The notes: generated by a model from the letters alone, not told the origin. Counted from the first letter of the stretch, positions 1 through 6,941 are shown. The stretch is 7,687 bases of DNA from Victivallales bacterium (GCA_019038735.1 JAHOYW010000231.1:1-7687), one strand, 5' to 3'. Program-made: numbers and translations.

Positions 1-19
1 GAATTAATTAGAAAAATAT

Positions 20-47
20 TTGCATTAGATTTCTGTTCTGATATTAT
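20..47 (+). promoter_or_regulatory. Possible promoter of the small RAM-domain gene
   Basis: A TTGCAT -35-like box (20-25) and a TATTAT -10-like box (42-47) are separated by 16 bases in an AT-rich leader, which would start transcription near base 54, at the left edge of the palindrome. The same TTGCAT hexamer is used in the likely promoter at 3010-3038. Assignment is by eye in AT-rich DNA, where chance matches are common. Confidence 0.35.
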
Positions 48-53
48 ATATTA

Positions 54-68
54 TACGGTTTAACCGTA
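54..68. promoter_or_regulatory. 15-bp perfect palindrome, possible operator
   Basis: TACGGTT, one central T, then AACCGTA form a perfect inverted repeat of two 7-base arms. It lies just after the proposed -10 box and 34 bases before the chosen start codon, where a dimeric repressor would block transcription. No second copy was noticed in the window. The symmetry is seen directly; the operator role is inferred. Confidence 0.4.
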
Positions 69-101
69 ATGGAAATATTAATCTTTACAAGGAGGTCCGC
101 C

Positions 102-371
102 ATGGTAACTGGAATCGTACTCGTCAATGCAAAACGCTCAAAACTCGACTCTGTAGTTAAAAGCTTAATAGACATTGATGGAATAACAGAAGTATACACT
201 GTAGCCGGAGAATATGATTTGGTAGCAATGATACGTGTAAAAGACAATAAACAATTGGCAGACATTGTCGCGAAGCACATGACTCGTGATGTTGATGGTA
301 TAAAATATACAAAAACTCTTATATCTTTAGATGTAAACTCGAAAGTAGATTTAACCGGTATCTTTGGATAG
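102..371 (+). CDS. Stand-alone Lrp/AsnC ligand-binding (RAM) domain protein
   Basis: An 89-residue protein made almost entirely of the Lrp/AsnC effector domain (RAM, an alpha-beta sandwich that usually binds amino acids and builds octamers). Family-typical pieces are a leading VTGIVLVNA strand, the VAGEYDLVAMIRVKD strand-turn-strand around residues 33-47, and a closing KYTKTLISLD strand. No DNA-binding helix-turn-helix precedes it, so it is not a complete Lrp regulator; such short proteins are known as stand-alone RAM-domain proteins. The ATG at 102 was chosen because AAGGAGG sits at 89-95, 6 bases upstream; the earlier in-frame ATG at 69 has no such site and abuts the palindrome. A strong terminator follows, so it is probably monocistronic. 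It may sense an amino acid or modify a full-length Lrp partner; neither can be read from the sequence. Confidence 0.88.
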   Translation: MVTGIVLVNAKRSKLDSVVKSLIDIDGITEVYTVAGEYDLVAMIRVKDNKQLADIVAKHMTRDVDGIKYTKTLISLDVNSKVDLTGIFG

Positions 372-393
372 TATATCGTTTATATAGTTTAGC

Positions 394-429
394 AAAAAAA
401 ACCGAAGGATTTATTCCTTCGGTTTTTTT
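394..429. terminator. Bidirectional intrinsic terminator
   Basis: CCGAAGGA (402-409) pairs perfectly with TCCTTCGG (415-422) around the 5-base loop TTTAT. It is flanked by a run of eight A on the left and seven T on the right, so it gives a U tract on either strand. It separates the convergent RAM-domain gene and the minus-strand block ending at 459 and can terminate both. Confidence 0.9.
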
Positions 430-458
430 ATATAAAAGACTGGAAACTTAAGTTCCCA

Positions 459-1217
459 TCATTTCTTTAGAACGTCAAGATTATCTTTATCAATTAAGAT
501 ATAACGTTTTTTGAAAGCATCTTCGAATGAGGAAGGAGCACCTTTATCATCAAATTTAGCTTTAGGGCTGGTTTTGATAACAGCACTAATCATGCCTTGA
601 CTGATTGCAGGAGCAAGTTTAATTGAGCCACTAGGACCGCCGCCAATAAGAATTAACTTAGGGCGTGTTGCCGCAGGCATTTTCCAGAGCTTCATTTTAG
701 CAGCATCTCTAGGCAAGCCAACTACAGAAATTATAACATTCTGACTACTATTCGCCGCGATAGTTGCATCGAAATTTTTGCTTGTCATCATTTCCATCGT
801 AGGCATCATAGACATATCTGCCGGCATACCTGGCGGGCGTGTAGGCGGGTTTAATATAGTCAAAGCAACAGCTTTAAAATTATTATTTCCCAGTCCTTCT
901 TCCAGAGCTTCAATAAAAGCTGTTTCACGTGGGTTTTTAGCAAAGCCTATATTTTCAATTAATAAAACTTTGGCATTAGGAATATTTTTGTTAATAAATT
1001 TACCCGCCATGTAGCCTTGAGAAGCATAAAAATGCTTTTCAGACTCCATTATTCCAGAGCGACCTCCTCCAGACAACATGTAGATACCACAGAGAACTAC
1101 AACAATTAACAATGCAATTGCCACTGGCTGTGCACCAGGGTTCGTTTTTTGTTTTTTTGAACAAACAATCATACCGATAAGAGCTGCGAACATTACTACA
1201 CCAATAAGAACCATCAT
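459..1217 (-). CDS. Unrecognised protein with two N-terminal membrane helices
   Basis: A 252-residue protein I cannot assign to a named family. Two hydrophobic segments (about 2-19 and 31-48) flank a short KKQKTNPG loop, predicting a helical hairpin in the inner membrane; the following domain of about 200 residues should be on one side only. That domain has alternating strand and helix stretches, such as AKVLLIEN (82-89), ETAFIEALEEGL (98-109) and KLILIGGG (187-194), resembling one half of a periplasmic-binding-protein or Rossmann-like fold. Residues 123-144 are rich in Pro and Met. The start at 1217 is supported by AAAGGAG 8 bases upstream. It lies 97 bases after the M28-like gene on the same strand and may have its own promoter (1259-1287), with the terminator at 394-429 downstream. 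No catalytic motif is evident, and the binding-protein resemblance is weak inference. Confidence 0.75.
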   Translation of the reverse strand: MMVLIGVVMFAALIGMIVCSKKQKTNPGAQPVAIALLIVVVLCGIYMLSGGGRSGIMESEKHFYASQGYMAGKFINKNIPNAKVLLIENIGFAKNPRETAFIEALEEGLGNNNFKAVALTILNPPTRPPGMPADMSMMPTMEMMTSKNFDATIAANSSQNVIISVVGLPRDAAKMKLWKMPAATRPKLILIGGGPSGSIKLAPAISQGMISAVIKTSPKAKFDDKGAPSSFEDAFKKRYILIDKDNLDVLKK

Positions 1218-1258
1218 AATTTTCTCTCCTTTGAGATTATGAGTTAAAAGGTTAAGTA

Positions 1259-1287
1259 ACTGTATTGCACAATAAAAACAAATACAA
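1259..1287 (-). promoter_or_regulatory. Possible minus-strand promoter of the two-helix membrane protein gene
   Basis: Read on the minus strand, TTGTAT (1282-1287) and TACAGT (1259-1264) stand 17 bases apart, giving a leader of roughly 35 bases before the start at 1217. It would allow expression apart from the M28 gene upstream. The -10 matches the consensus at four of six positions only. Confidence 0.3.
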
Positions 1288-1314
1288 ATAATTTAGTAAG
1301 CATTTTTTTAAAAT

Positions 1315-2229
1315 TTACGTTTTTTTTGCAAAATTTCCCAAAAAAAGCAAATTCAAAGTAGTTTCTCCAATTATTTTAAGACTTTTCGCGGATACATTTT
1401 TAATATTATCCTCCGAGCTGTGCCAAAAAGAATTACCTGGTCCGAAATCAAAATCAATGATGTCGATAGCCGGAATTCCCATCTTCTTAAAAGGGATATG
1501 ATCATCAATCAAGCTGGTCGGCAAATAATCAAAATATTTACTATTGCCGGTTCTGGCGGCGGCTTTAAATAACATTTCGCTGAGACCTTTATCAGAATCA
1601 AGCGGCAAAGTTATATTTAGATCTTTGTCGCCAACCATATCCAACAGAATAAGCGCACGGCACTGCGGAAGCAGATTTTGTTCTTTCATCTGATTAGCGT
1701 AATGCTTACTGCCGAACAAAGCATCATTGTTGCCATATTCATTGAAGCATTCCTCGCCATCAAAGAAAACAAATTTCAGAGTATATTCCGGTTTTGTCTC
1801 TGAAGCCTTTATTGTTCTGATCATCTCCAGTAAAAGCGCGGTGCTTGACGCTCCATCATTTGCTCCCTCGAATTTTATACCGGCCGGCATTTTCTTAGTA
1901 TCAAAATGACTTCCTATAATGATAAACTCTTTGCGCCTGCCTGGAATCACTGCTTCAATATTAATAAACTCAAGCAAGCCCTCTGTTGTTAGCTGCTTAA
2001 ATTTAATACTATTAGTTATAGCGCCATATCCTCGGGCGGTTTCCGCGATAAATTCCGCCTGACGTAAATTAGCGGCAGTCCCAGCGCTACGCGGTCCGAA
2101 AGAAACAAGCTTAGTCAATAAACGCATAGAGTTTTGTTCGTCAAATTCTGGAACTATAATTTTTCTTGAGTCACATCCCGCAAAAAAGAAGATACTCAGA
2201 CAAAGCGAATAAAAAATAAAATAAGGCAC
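1315..2229 (-). CDS. M28-family lipoprotein, glutaminyl-cyclase-like
   Basis: A zinc-dependent M28 metallopeptidase-fold protein, 304 residues from GTG at 2229. An in-frame ATG at 2283 would overlap the LOG gene by 40 bases and has no ribosome site, whereas GGAG at 2238-2241 is 8 bases before the GTG. The N-terminus is a hydrophobic stretch ending FFAGC, a lipobox with Cys19, so an exported lipoprotein; the n-region lacks a basic residue unless the longer start, which adds K and R, is used. Visible active-site elements are HFD (108-110), GANDGAS with Asp125, DGEE with Glu159-Glu160, LLD with Asp197, DDHIPF from 242 and WH at 269-270. The last three and the EE pair match the layout of animal and bacterial glutaminyl-peptide cyclotransferases (Zn ligands Asp, Glu, His; a Trp beside the His) more closely than generic aminopeptidases. 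It may form N-terminal pyroglutamate on exported proteins or be an aminopeptidase; the fold is sure, the reaction is not. Confidence 0.85.
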   Translation of the reverse strand: MPYFIFYSLCLSIFFFAGCDSRKIIVPEFDEQNSMRLLTKLVSFGPRSAGTAANLRQAEFIAETARGYGAITNSIKFKQLTTEGLLEFINIEAVIPGRRKEFIIIGSHFDTKKMPAGIKFEGANDGASSTALLLEMIRTIKASETKPEYTLKFVFFDGEECFNEYGNNDALFGSKHYANQMKEQNLLPQCRALILLDMVGDKDLNITLPLDSDKGLSEMLFKAAARTGNSKYFDYLPTSLIDDHIPFKKMGIPAIDIIDFDFGPGNSFWHSSEDNIKNVSAKSLKIIGETTLNLLFLGNFAKKT

Positions 2230-2243
2230 AGCTATATCTCCAG

Positions 2244-2948
2244 CTATTCTTTTACTGTGGGTTGAACTCCATATTTGTGGCATTCGAGAAGATATTTCAT
2301 TGCGGCATCGGCGTCTGGTACTATTTTATATAATTCTGTGTCGGCTTTCTGTATTGCGCCGCTTTTCAATAGAGTATTGTTGATGGATTTGAACATTTCC
2401 TCCCAGGAATTTTCGCCTATGACAACTATTGGGATACGATTTATTTTGTCGGTTTGAACCAAAGTGATTGCTTCGAAAAATTCATCTAAAGTGCCGAAAC
2501 CTCCCGGAAAAACTACTACCCCAAGCGTGTATTTGAGGAAGCATACCTTTCTGATGAAAAAATAACGGAAAGATAAACTGTGAGTTTGAAACTTGTTGGG
2601 TTGCTGCTCGTTAGGTAATTCTATATTGAGCCCGATAGAATCTCCACCAGCTTCGTAAGCTCCTTTGTTGACCGCGCCCATGATACCATCGCCGCCGCCG
2701 GAGATTACTCCATAGCCATTTTCTGCCAAAAGACGTCCCATTTTTTCGGCTTCTTTATACTCAGGAGAATCCGGCTGTGTTCTGGCAGAACCAAATACTG
2801 TAACTAGCGGTCCCTGCTGAGACATAGTCTCGAATGACTCGACAAATTCCGCCATAATTCTAAAAATTCGCCATGTATCGTTGTTGGTAAAATCACCCAT
2901 GTCAGCGAAATCCTTGTCAATGGGGTGCTTGTGATTCTTGTTTTTCAT
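2244..2948 (-). CDS. LOG family protein (TIGR00730-type nucleotide hydrolase)
   Basis: A 234-residue cytosolic Rossmann-like protein of the LOG/lysine-decarboxylase-like family. Members typically hydrolyse the N-glycosidic bond of nucleoside 5'-monophosphates, releasing base and ribose 5-phosphate; cytokinin activation is the plant role. Seen here are VFGSAR (51-56), the glycine-rich SGGGDGIMG (83-91), Arg133-Lys134 in the middle helix, and the hallmark PGGFGTLDE (148-156) that carries the phosphate loop and catalytic Glu. The ATG at 2948 was chosen over a TTG at 2963 because GAGGTT lies 7 bases upstream. The stop is 14 bases before the M28 start, so the two are probably co-transcribed from the promoter at 3010-3038. 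Despite older database names it should not be called a lysine decarboxylase. The base preferred cannot be told. Confidence 0.93.
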   Translation of the reverse strand: MKNKNHKHPIDKDFADMGDFTNNDTWRIFRIMAEFVESFETMSQQGPLVTVFGSARTQPDSPEYKEAEKMGRLLAENGYGVISGGGDGIMGAVNKGAYEAGGDSIGLNIELPNEQQPNKFQTHSLSFRYFFIRKVCFLKYTLGVVVFPGGFGTLDEFFEAITLVQTDKINRIPIVVIGENSWEEMFKSINNTLLKSGAIQKADTELYKIVPDADAAMKYLLECHKYGVQPTVKE

Positions 2949-3009
2949 AAAAATTAACCTCAAAATATATGTTAAAAAATAAAATAATTAAAGATTATAA
3001 GCTTCTTAG

Positions 3010-3038
3010 AATATAGTCATTGTTTTATAGACATGCAA
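3010..3038 (-). promoter_or_regulatory. Promoter of the LOG-M28 transcription unit
   Basis: On the minus strand TTGCAT (3033-3038) and TATATT (3010-3015) are exactly 17 bases apart, with transcription expected near 3003 and a leader of about 55 bases to the LOG start. It lies in the 181-base divergent gap between the LOG and transpeptidase genes. This is one of the better-spaced promoters in the window. Confidence 0.5.
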
Positions 3039-3129
3039 CTTTTTAGCCTTCAGAGTGGTAAAATTAAAAAAATATTGTATATTCTATTAAATATCTTGAA
3101 CATAACTTTTATAAATTTGGAGAATAAAA

Positions 3130-4197
3130 ATGACTCCAGTAGGCTACAATTTTAATGCGAATAAGTCAAGCTACCGAGCTAAAGATCACGGTGGGAAACA
3201 ACGTAGAATAATTATTTTTACTACTTTGACCATTGCCCTTTTGGCGATTCTATATTTTTGGACTTCTGATAGCGGCAAAGAAAAAGCTACTGTCAAAGGC
3301 AAAGAAAAATATGTTTCTCTCTCGCCTACTCCTGATCAGTTTAAGAACTCTTCAATCTTGAATACAAAAAAAACAGCAGTAGTGGAAACAGAGAAAAAAG
3401 AAGAAGAGGAAGAGTATAAACTTATCCCGGATACACGATCTTTTCCTAAAATGGAAGCAGTGTTTAATAAAGCAAAATCGGCTTACGTGCAGGAAGATTA
3501 TGCTATGACCCGTAAATTATGCTATCAAATTCTTGACAGTCGCAAGGTGCCGGATGGAAATGTATTGTGGCAGAAAACTGTAAAACTCTTAGGCGAAGCA
3601 AACACTCAAATATTATTTTCTGATTATCCTTTCCCTGAGAAAAAAATAAACTATCATATCCAGTCCAACGATGGTTTGCGAAAGATCGCGATGAAACACA
3701 ATACCAGTGTGGAAACAGTTCAGCGAAGCAATAATATGAAATTAACGGATTTCAATGTTCAACTTGGTAAGACTTTTAATATTTATGTCGGCAAGTGGGA
3801 AATCCTTATTAGTAAATCTAGGAGGAAACTGTATCTTTTTGATGATAAAAAATTATTTAAAGTGTATAGTATTGGTATCGGCAAACAAGACCGTACCCCG
3901 ACTGGAATATTTAAAACTGGCGGAAAAAGGAAAAAACCAGACTGGTATTCCCCCACGGGGAAAATTCCTTATGGTAATCCGAAAAACGTTTTGGGAACTC
4001 GCTGGATAAGGCTGATTCCTAATGGAAAGACCAGCCGCGCGATAAGCGGTTTGGGTATTCATGGAACTTGGGTTCCAGAAAGCATAGGTAAAGCCGAAAG
4101 TAACGGTTGCTTAAGGCTTTTAAATAAAGACGTTGAAGAACTTTTCGCTATACTTCCTAATGAGCGGAAACCTGTTCCTGTTACAATTATAAAATAA
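3130..4197 (+). CDS. Membrane-anchored L,D-transpeptidase with LysM domain
   Basis: A 355-residue envelope protein that should form or modify L,D peptide cross-links in peptidoglycan, or attach proteins to it. Order: basic cytoplasmic start; one membrane helix (27-44); a low-complexity linker with the acidic cluster KKEEEEEY (89-96); a helical region (107-160) that could be a TPR-like pair; a LysM peptidoglycan-binding domain (about 174-219, [13 protein letters not shown] start); and a YkuD catalytic domain (223-354). The catalytic region has His311 in GIHGT and SNGCLR (324-329) with nucleophile Cys327. The usual motif is SHGCxR, so Asn325 replaces the common His, a variant expected to remain active because Cys, the upstream His and Arg329 are kept. 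The start is supported by GGAG (3119-3122) 7 bases upstream. It is followed after 22 bases by accA, suggesting co-transcription. Confidence 0.93.
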   Translation: MTPVGYNFNANKSSYRAKDHGGKQRRIIIFTTLTIALLAILYFWTSDSGKEKATVKGKEKYVSLSPTPDQFKNSSILNTKKTAVVETEKKEEEEEYKLIPDTRSFPKMEAVFNKAKSAYVQEDYAMTRKLCYQILDSRKVPDGNVLWQKTVKLLGEANTQILFSDYPFPEKKINYHIQSNDGLRKIAMKHNTSVETVQRSNNMKLTDFNVQLGKTFNIYVGKWEILISKSRRKLYLFDDKKLFKVYSIGIGKQDRTPTGIFKTGGKRKKPDWYSPTGKIPYGNPKNVLGTRWIRLIPNGKTSRAISGLGIHGTWVPESIGKAESNGCLRLLNKDVEELFAILPNERKPVPVTIIK

Positions 4198-4219
4198 ATA
4201 TATAAAAAAGGTATTAATT

Positions 4220-5188
4220 ATGGCTAAAAATTGTCTTGATTTTGAAAAACCAATTTTCGAATTAGAAAAAAAACGCGCTGAATGGGAAGAGTTCAGCGCG
4301 GCGAACGATATTGATGTAAGTGAGGAAATGGATTCTTTACAGAAAAAAATCCAGGAACTCATGAAAAAAACCTATTCAAATTTGACTCCGTGGCAGAGAG
4401 TACAACTGGCGCGACATTCAGAACGCCCATATACTCTTGACTACATCGAAAAAATATTCACAGATTTCATCGAACTTCATGGAGATCGCCGCTATAGTGA
4501 TGATGCCGCTATAGTTGGTGGATTCGCTAAGCTTGATGGCAAAAAAGTTATGGTTATCGGTACTCAGAAAGGGCGCGACATGAAAGAAAACGTGTTTCGC
4601 AACTTCGGACTGCCTCAACCGGAAGGCTATCGCAAAGCTCTGCGCTTAATGAAGTTGGCGGACAAAGCCGGAGCGCCGATTATTACTTTTATTGATACTC
4701 CGGGTGCTTATCCCGGAATAGAATCCGAAGAACGTCATATTGCGGAAGCTATCGCGGTAAATTTGCGGGAAATGTTTTCTTTAACGGTTCCGGTCATCTC
4801 GATAACCATTGGCGAAGGTGGTAGTGGCGGAGCTATCGGAATAGGTGTTGGAAATCGTATTTTGATTTTGGAAAATGCTTATTATTCAGTAATCACTCCG
4901 GAAGGCTGTGCTGCTATTTTATGGAAAGACAGAAAGTATTCTGAACAGGCGGCAGACGCCTTGAGCTTGACTGCCACTAAACTGAAAGAGCTTAATATTG
5001 CAGATGAAATCATTCCTGAACCGCTCGGCGGAGCGCACCGGGATTGCGAGAAGACTGCGGAAGCTATCAAAAAATCTTTAAAGTCCCATTTGCAGACACT
5101 GGCTAAATTAAGTCCTGCAAAATTAAAAGACCAGCGGCATGACAAGTTTCGTCAAATGGGAGAATTTATGGAAGGCTCAATTGAATAA
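4220..5188 (+). CDS. accA: Acetyl-CoA carboxylase carboxyltransferase subunit alpha
   Basis: A 322-residue AccA, close to the 319 of E. coli. With AccD it moves the carboxyl group from biotin on AccB to acetyl-CoA, making malonyl-CoA, the first committed step of fatty-acid synthesis. The N-terminal helical part (to about 60) is followed by the crotonase-like core: LHGDR (86-90), [17 protein letters not shown] (128-144), IDTPGAYPG (158-166) and the oxyanion-forming GEGGSGGA (198-205), then [13 protein letters not shown] (223-235). The product looks complete. AAAGG at 4207-4211 lies 8 bases before the ATG. The gene is 22 bases after the transpeptidase and overlaps the next gene by one base, so it is in the middle of an operon. 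No accD is present in the window. Confidence 0.98.
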   Translation: MAKNCLDFEKPIFELEKKRAEWEEFSAANDIDVSEEMDSLQKKIQELMKKTYSNLTPWQRVQLARHSERPYTLDYIEKIFTDFIELHGDRRYSDDAAIVGGFAKLDGKKVMVIGTQKGRDMKENVFRNFGLPQPEGYRKALRLMKLADKAGAPIITFIDTPGAYPGIESEERHIAEAIAVNLREMFSLTVPVISITIGEGGSGGAIGIGVGNRILILENAYYSVITPEGCAAILWKDRKYSEQAADALSLTATKLKELNIADEIIPEPLGGAHRDCEKTAEAIKKSLKSHLQTLAKLSPAKLKDQRHDKFRQMGEFMEGSIE

Positions 5189-5661
5189 TGAAAAACTCAT
5201 TGACAGTCCGGGATGCTCAAAAACAAGACATTCCAGGTATTCACGAAATGCTCTGTGTCTATGCTGAACAGCAAATTATTTTGCCGCGCAGTGAAAAAGA
5301 TATAGAGGAGCATCTCGGCAACTTTGTCGTGGCTCTATGGGATGGAAATATCTGTGGCTGCTGTGCCGTCAGGGACTTTGAAAATGATTTGATCGAACTG
5401 CGTTCGCTTGTGGTTATGCGGGGGCTGGAAGGCAAAGGAATCGGGCGTGCCATGGTCGAAGCGATTATTGGTGGACTCAAGCTGGCACACGAACACTTTT
5501 GTTTGTTCGCTTTAACTTATCAAGCATTATTTTTCCAAAAACTTGGTTTTCATCTGGTAGTCAAAGATATGTTCCCGCAAAAGATCTGGACCGATTGTAT
5601 TAAATGTCCAAAAAAAGACCATTGCGATGAATTAGCTGTAGTTTTCCAACATGACGGCTAA
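5188..5661 (+). CDS. GNAT N-acetyltransferase, ArgA-like (short N-acetylglutamate synthase type)
   Basis: A 157-residue acetyltransferase of the GNAT fold that uses acetyl-CoA. The acetyl-CoA pyrophosphate loop is visible as EGKGIG (81-86) after the LRSLVV strand. The features LPRS (32-35), ALTYQALFFQKLGF (108-121), then KIWTDC and CPKKDHCDELA (132-150) with three cysteines (137, 140, 146) match short ArgA-type proteins, which acetylate glutamate at the first step of arginine synthesis or act on related amino acids. The start ATG overlaps the accA stop in TAATG, so it is probably translationally coupled; no separate ribosome site is evident. The GNAT fold is clear and the ArgA-like subtype is likely, but the substrate is inferred and no other arginine gene is nearby. 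The cysteines may bind a metal. Confidence 0.9.
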   Translation: MKNSLTVRDAQKQDIPGIHEMLCVYAEQQIILPRSEKDIEEHLGNFVVALWDGNICGCCAVRDFENDLIELRSLVVMRGLEGKGIGRAMVEAIIGGLKLAHEHFCLFALTYQALFFQKLGFHLVVKDMFPQKIWTDCIKCPKKDHCDELAVVFQHDG

Positions 5662-5669
5662 TAAAAGTA

Positions 5670-5695
5670 GTGCCAGGTGCAGCTTGCACCGGCAC
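5670..5695. repeat. GC-rich intergenic hairpin after the acetyltransferase
   Basis: GTGCC-A-GGTGCA pairs with TGCACC-GGCAC around the 3-base loop GCT, giving 11 pairs with one bulged A. It starts 8 bases after the acetyltransferase stop. No T run follows on the plus strand, so it is not a standard terminator; it may protect the mRNA 3' end or be a dispersed repeat. Confidence 0.6.
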
Positions 5696-5743
5696 ATTAA
5701 GACCCAAATCGGGCTGTAATCTTGTAAACTTTCAAATTTCACT

Positions 5744-5772
5744 TGGAGGGCGAGACTCCGTCGAGCCCTCCA
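5744..5772. repeat. Copy 1 of the TGGAGGGCGAG repeat, folded as an 8-bp hairpin
   Basis: TGGAGGGC (5744-5751) pairs with GCCCTCCA (5765-5772), and the loop contains GAGACTC. Its first 24 bases match those at 7289-7312 at 23 positions, so it belongs to a repeat family present twice here. It sits 52 bases before the RluA-family start and may lie in that gene's 5' leader. It is abruptly GC-rich relative to the AT-rich flanks. Confidence 0.75.
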
Positions 5773-5824
5773 TAAAATCATCGCATCGGAGATACTATCT
5801 CTTTGCTTGCAAGTTGGTATTGTT

Positions 5825-6766
5825 ATGAATTTAGAAAATAGAATAATCAAATCAAAACTCCCAAAAAATGCTGAAGGCTCACGTCTCGATAATTATTTAG
5901 CAAAGCGTTTCACCTACCATCCTCTGGAAACATGGCGCGAGGTAATCGCCGATAATCAAATTCTTCTCAATGACGCGCAATGTTGTGAGTCAACGATCCT
6001 GCATAGCGATGATATTTTAACTTATACGCCGCGTGGACTTGAAGAGCCGTCAGTTGATTTAGAGTATTCAATAGTCTATGAAGACGAACATCTTTTTGTC
6101 ATCAATAAATGCGGTAATCTGCCCTGTCATCCATCCGGACCATTTTTCAAGCACACTTTATGGCATCATGTCAGCACTAGGCATGGCAAAATATACTTAA
6201 TCAACCGCCTTGACCGTGAAACATCCGGTTTATTGATAGCTGCCCGCAATCCTGAAACCGCCGGCAAGTTTTCAAAGCAAACAGCAAAAATGGAAAAAGA
6301 ATACCGCGCGCTGGTTTTTGGTGATTTCAATAAAGTGTTTGACGCCGATGGTTATTTAATCAAAGATACGGCAAGCATCATTCGCAAGAAACGACATTTT
6401 GTTTTTGCCGACGAACTCCCTGATGCCGCGGAAAATCCTTCTGCTGTACGAACATTACTTGAACCAGTCTGGTCAAAAAACGGATTCAGTTTAGTCAAAG
6501 CAATACTCAAAACCGGACGTCTGCACCAAATCAGAGCCAGTTTATTTTCACTAGGTTTTCCCCTTGTCGGCGACAAACTTTACGGACCTGACGACCGTAT
6601 ATATCTAAAAATCAGAGAAAACAAAATCACCGACGGGGACTGGAATAATCTAGTCATGCGCCGTCAGGCTCTGCATTCATACCGTTTGAATTTCACCCAT
6701 CCAGTAAGCCTGAAAAAAATGGAATTTACCGCCCCACTCCCAAACGACTTTAATCTTTTAAAATAA
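5825..6766 (+). CDS. RluA-family RNA pseudouridine synthase
   Basis: A 313-residue enzyme that isomerises uridine to pseudouridine in rRNA or tRNA. An S4-like N-terminal part is suggested by GSRLDNYLAKRF (18-29), the spacing of the following helix and the ILLNDAQ strand. The catalytic loop is NRLDRETSG (127-135) with catalytic Asp130; most relatives have HRLD, so the leading His is replaced by Asn. The second signature, KTGRLHQIRASLFSLGFPLVGDKLYG (229-254), is well conserved. The ATG at 5825 is preferred to the in-frame TTG at 5807, though neither has a strong ribosome site. The 163-base gap after the acetyltransferase carries two hairpins; whether this gene is read through from the accA unit is unclear. 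The target nucleotide and subfamily (RluA, RluC or RluD type) are not decidable here. Confidence 0.93.
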   Translation: MNLENRIIKSKLPKNAEGSRLDNYLAKRFTYHPLETWREVIADNQILLNDAQCCESTILHSDDILTYTPRGLEEPSVDLEYSIVYEDEHLFVINKCGNLPCHPSGPFFKHTLWHHVSTRHGKIYLINRLDRETSGLLIAARNPETAGKFSKQTAKMEKEYRALVFGDFNKVFDADGYLIKDTASIIRKKRHFVFADELPDAAENPSAVRTLLEPVWSKNGFSLVKAILKTGRLHQIRASLFSLGFPLVGDKLYGPDDRIYLKIRENKITDGDWNNLVMRRQALHSYRLNFTHPVSLKKMEFTAPLPNDFNLLK

Positions 6767-6786
6767 AAAAACTGCTTGACCGCAGT
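6765..6786 (-). terminator. Possible minus-strand terminator at the end of the RluA-family gene
   Basis: Read on the minus strand, ACTGC pairs with GCAGT (5 bp, loop GGTCAA) and a run of six T follows directly. It would stop transcripts coming leftward from the gene-free region and lacks a U tract on the plus strand. The stem is short, hence the modest confidence. Confidence 0.4.
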
Positions 6787-6794
6787 CGCCGATT

Positions 6795-6833
6795 CACTTT
6801 GCGGAGCAATGAGCCTGAGCGAAGCGAAAGGCA
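6795..6833 (+). repeat. GC-rich module copy 1 (CACTTTGCGGAGCA then CAATGAGC...)
   Basis: The first 14 bases recur as CACTTTGCGAAGCA at 6909-6922 (13 of 14 identical). The part from 6807, CAATGAGCCTGAGCGAAGCG, recurs at 6981-7006 with two substitutions over these 20 bases and a one-base length change after them. Both halves therefore exist as separate copies 114-174 bases further right. Confidence 0.65.
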
Positions 6834-6874
6834 CAGCAAATTTTTAAAAGATGCGAGCTTCGAGCTTTTTCATC

Positions 6875-6903
6875 CACTAATTACACGAATCAACACTAAT
6901 TTT
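6875..6903 (+). repeat. Three-copy CACTAAT-type short tandem array
   Basis: CACTAATTA, CACGAATCAA and CACTAATTTT follow each other with a 9-10 base period, sharing CACKAAT. The array is AT-rich and ends in a T run. Its function is unknown. Confidence 0.5.
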
Positions 6904-6908
6904 TTAGA

Positions 6909-6922
6909 CACTTTGCGAAGCA
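6909..6922 (+). repeat. Second copy of the CACTTTGCGRAGCA motif
   Basis: CACTTTGCGAAGCA differs from the copy at 6795-6808 at one base. It is followed by the 10-bp palindrome GGCTATAGCC (6926-6935), so it begins a short structured block. Confidence 0.6.
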
Positions 6923-6941
6923 CAAGGCTATAGCCGCAGAG

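Noticed and set aside
3087..3115. TTAAAT and TATAAA as a promoter for the transpeptidase gene
   Set aside because: Transcription would start within or next to the ribosome site at 3119-3122, and the -35 matches poorly; the true promoter could not be fixed.
4418..5145. Minus-strand frames opposite accA
   Set aside because: They are shadows of the clearly conserved accA reading frame.
5789..5804. Small hairpin GAGAT-ACT-ATCTC followed by TTT before the RluA-family gene
   Set aside because: Only five pairs, mostly A-T, and a very short T run; too weak to call a terminator or attenuator.
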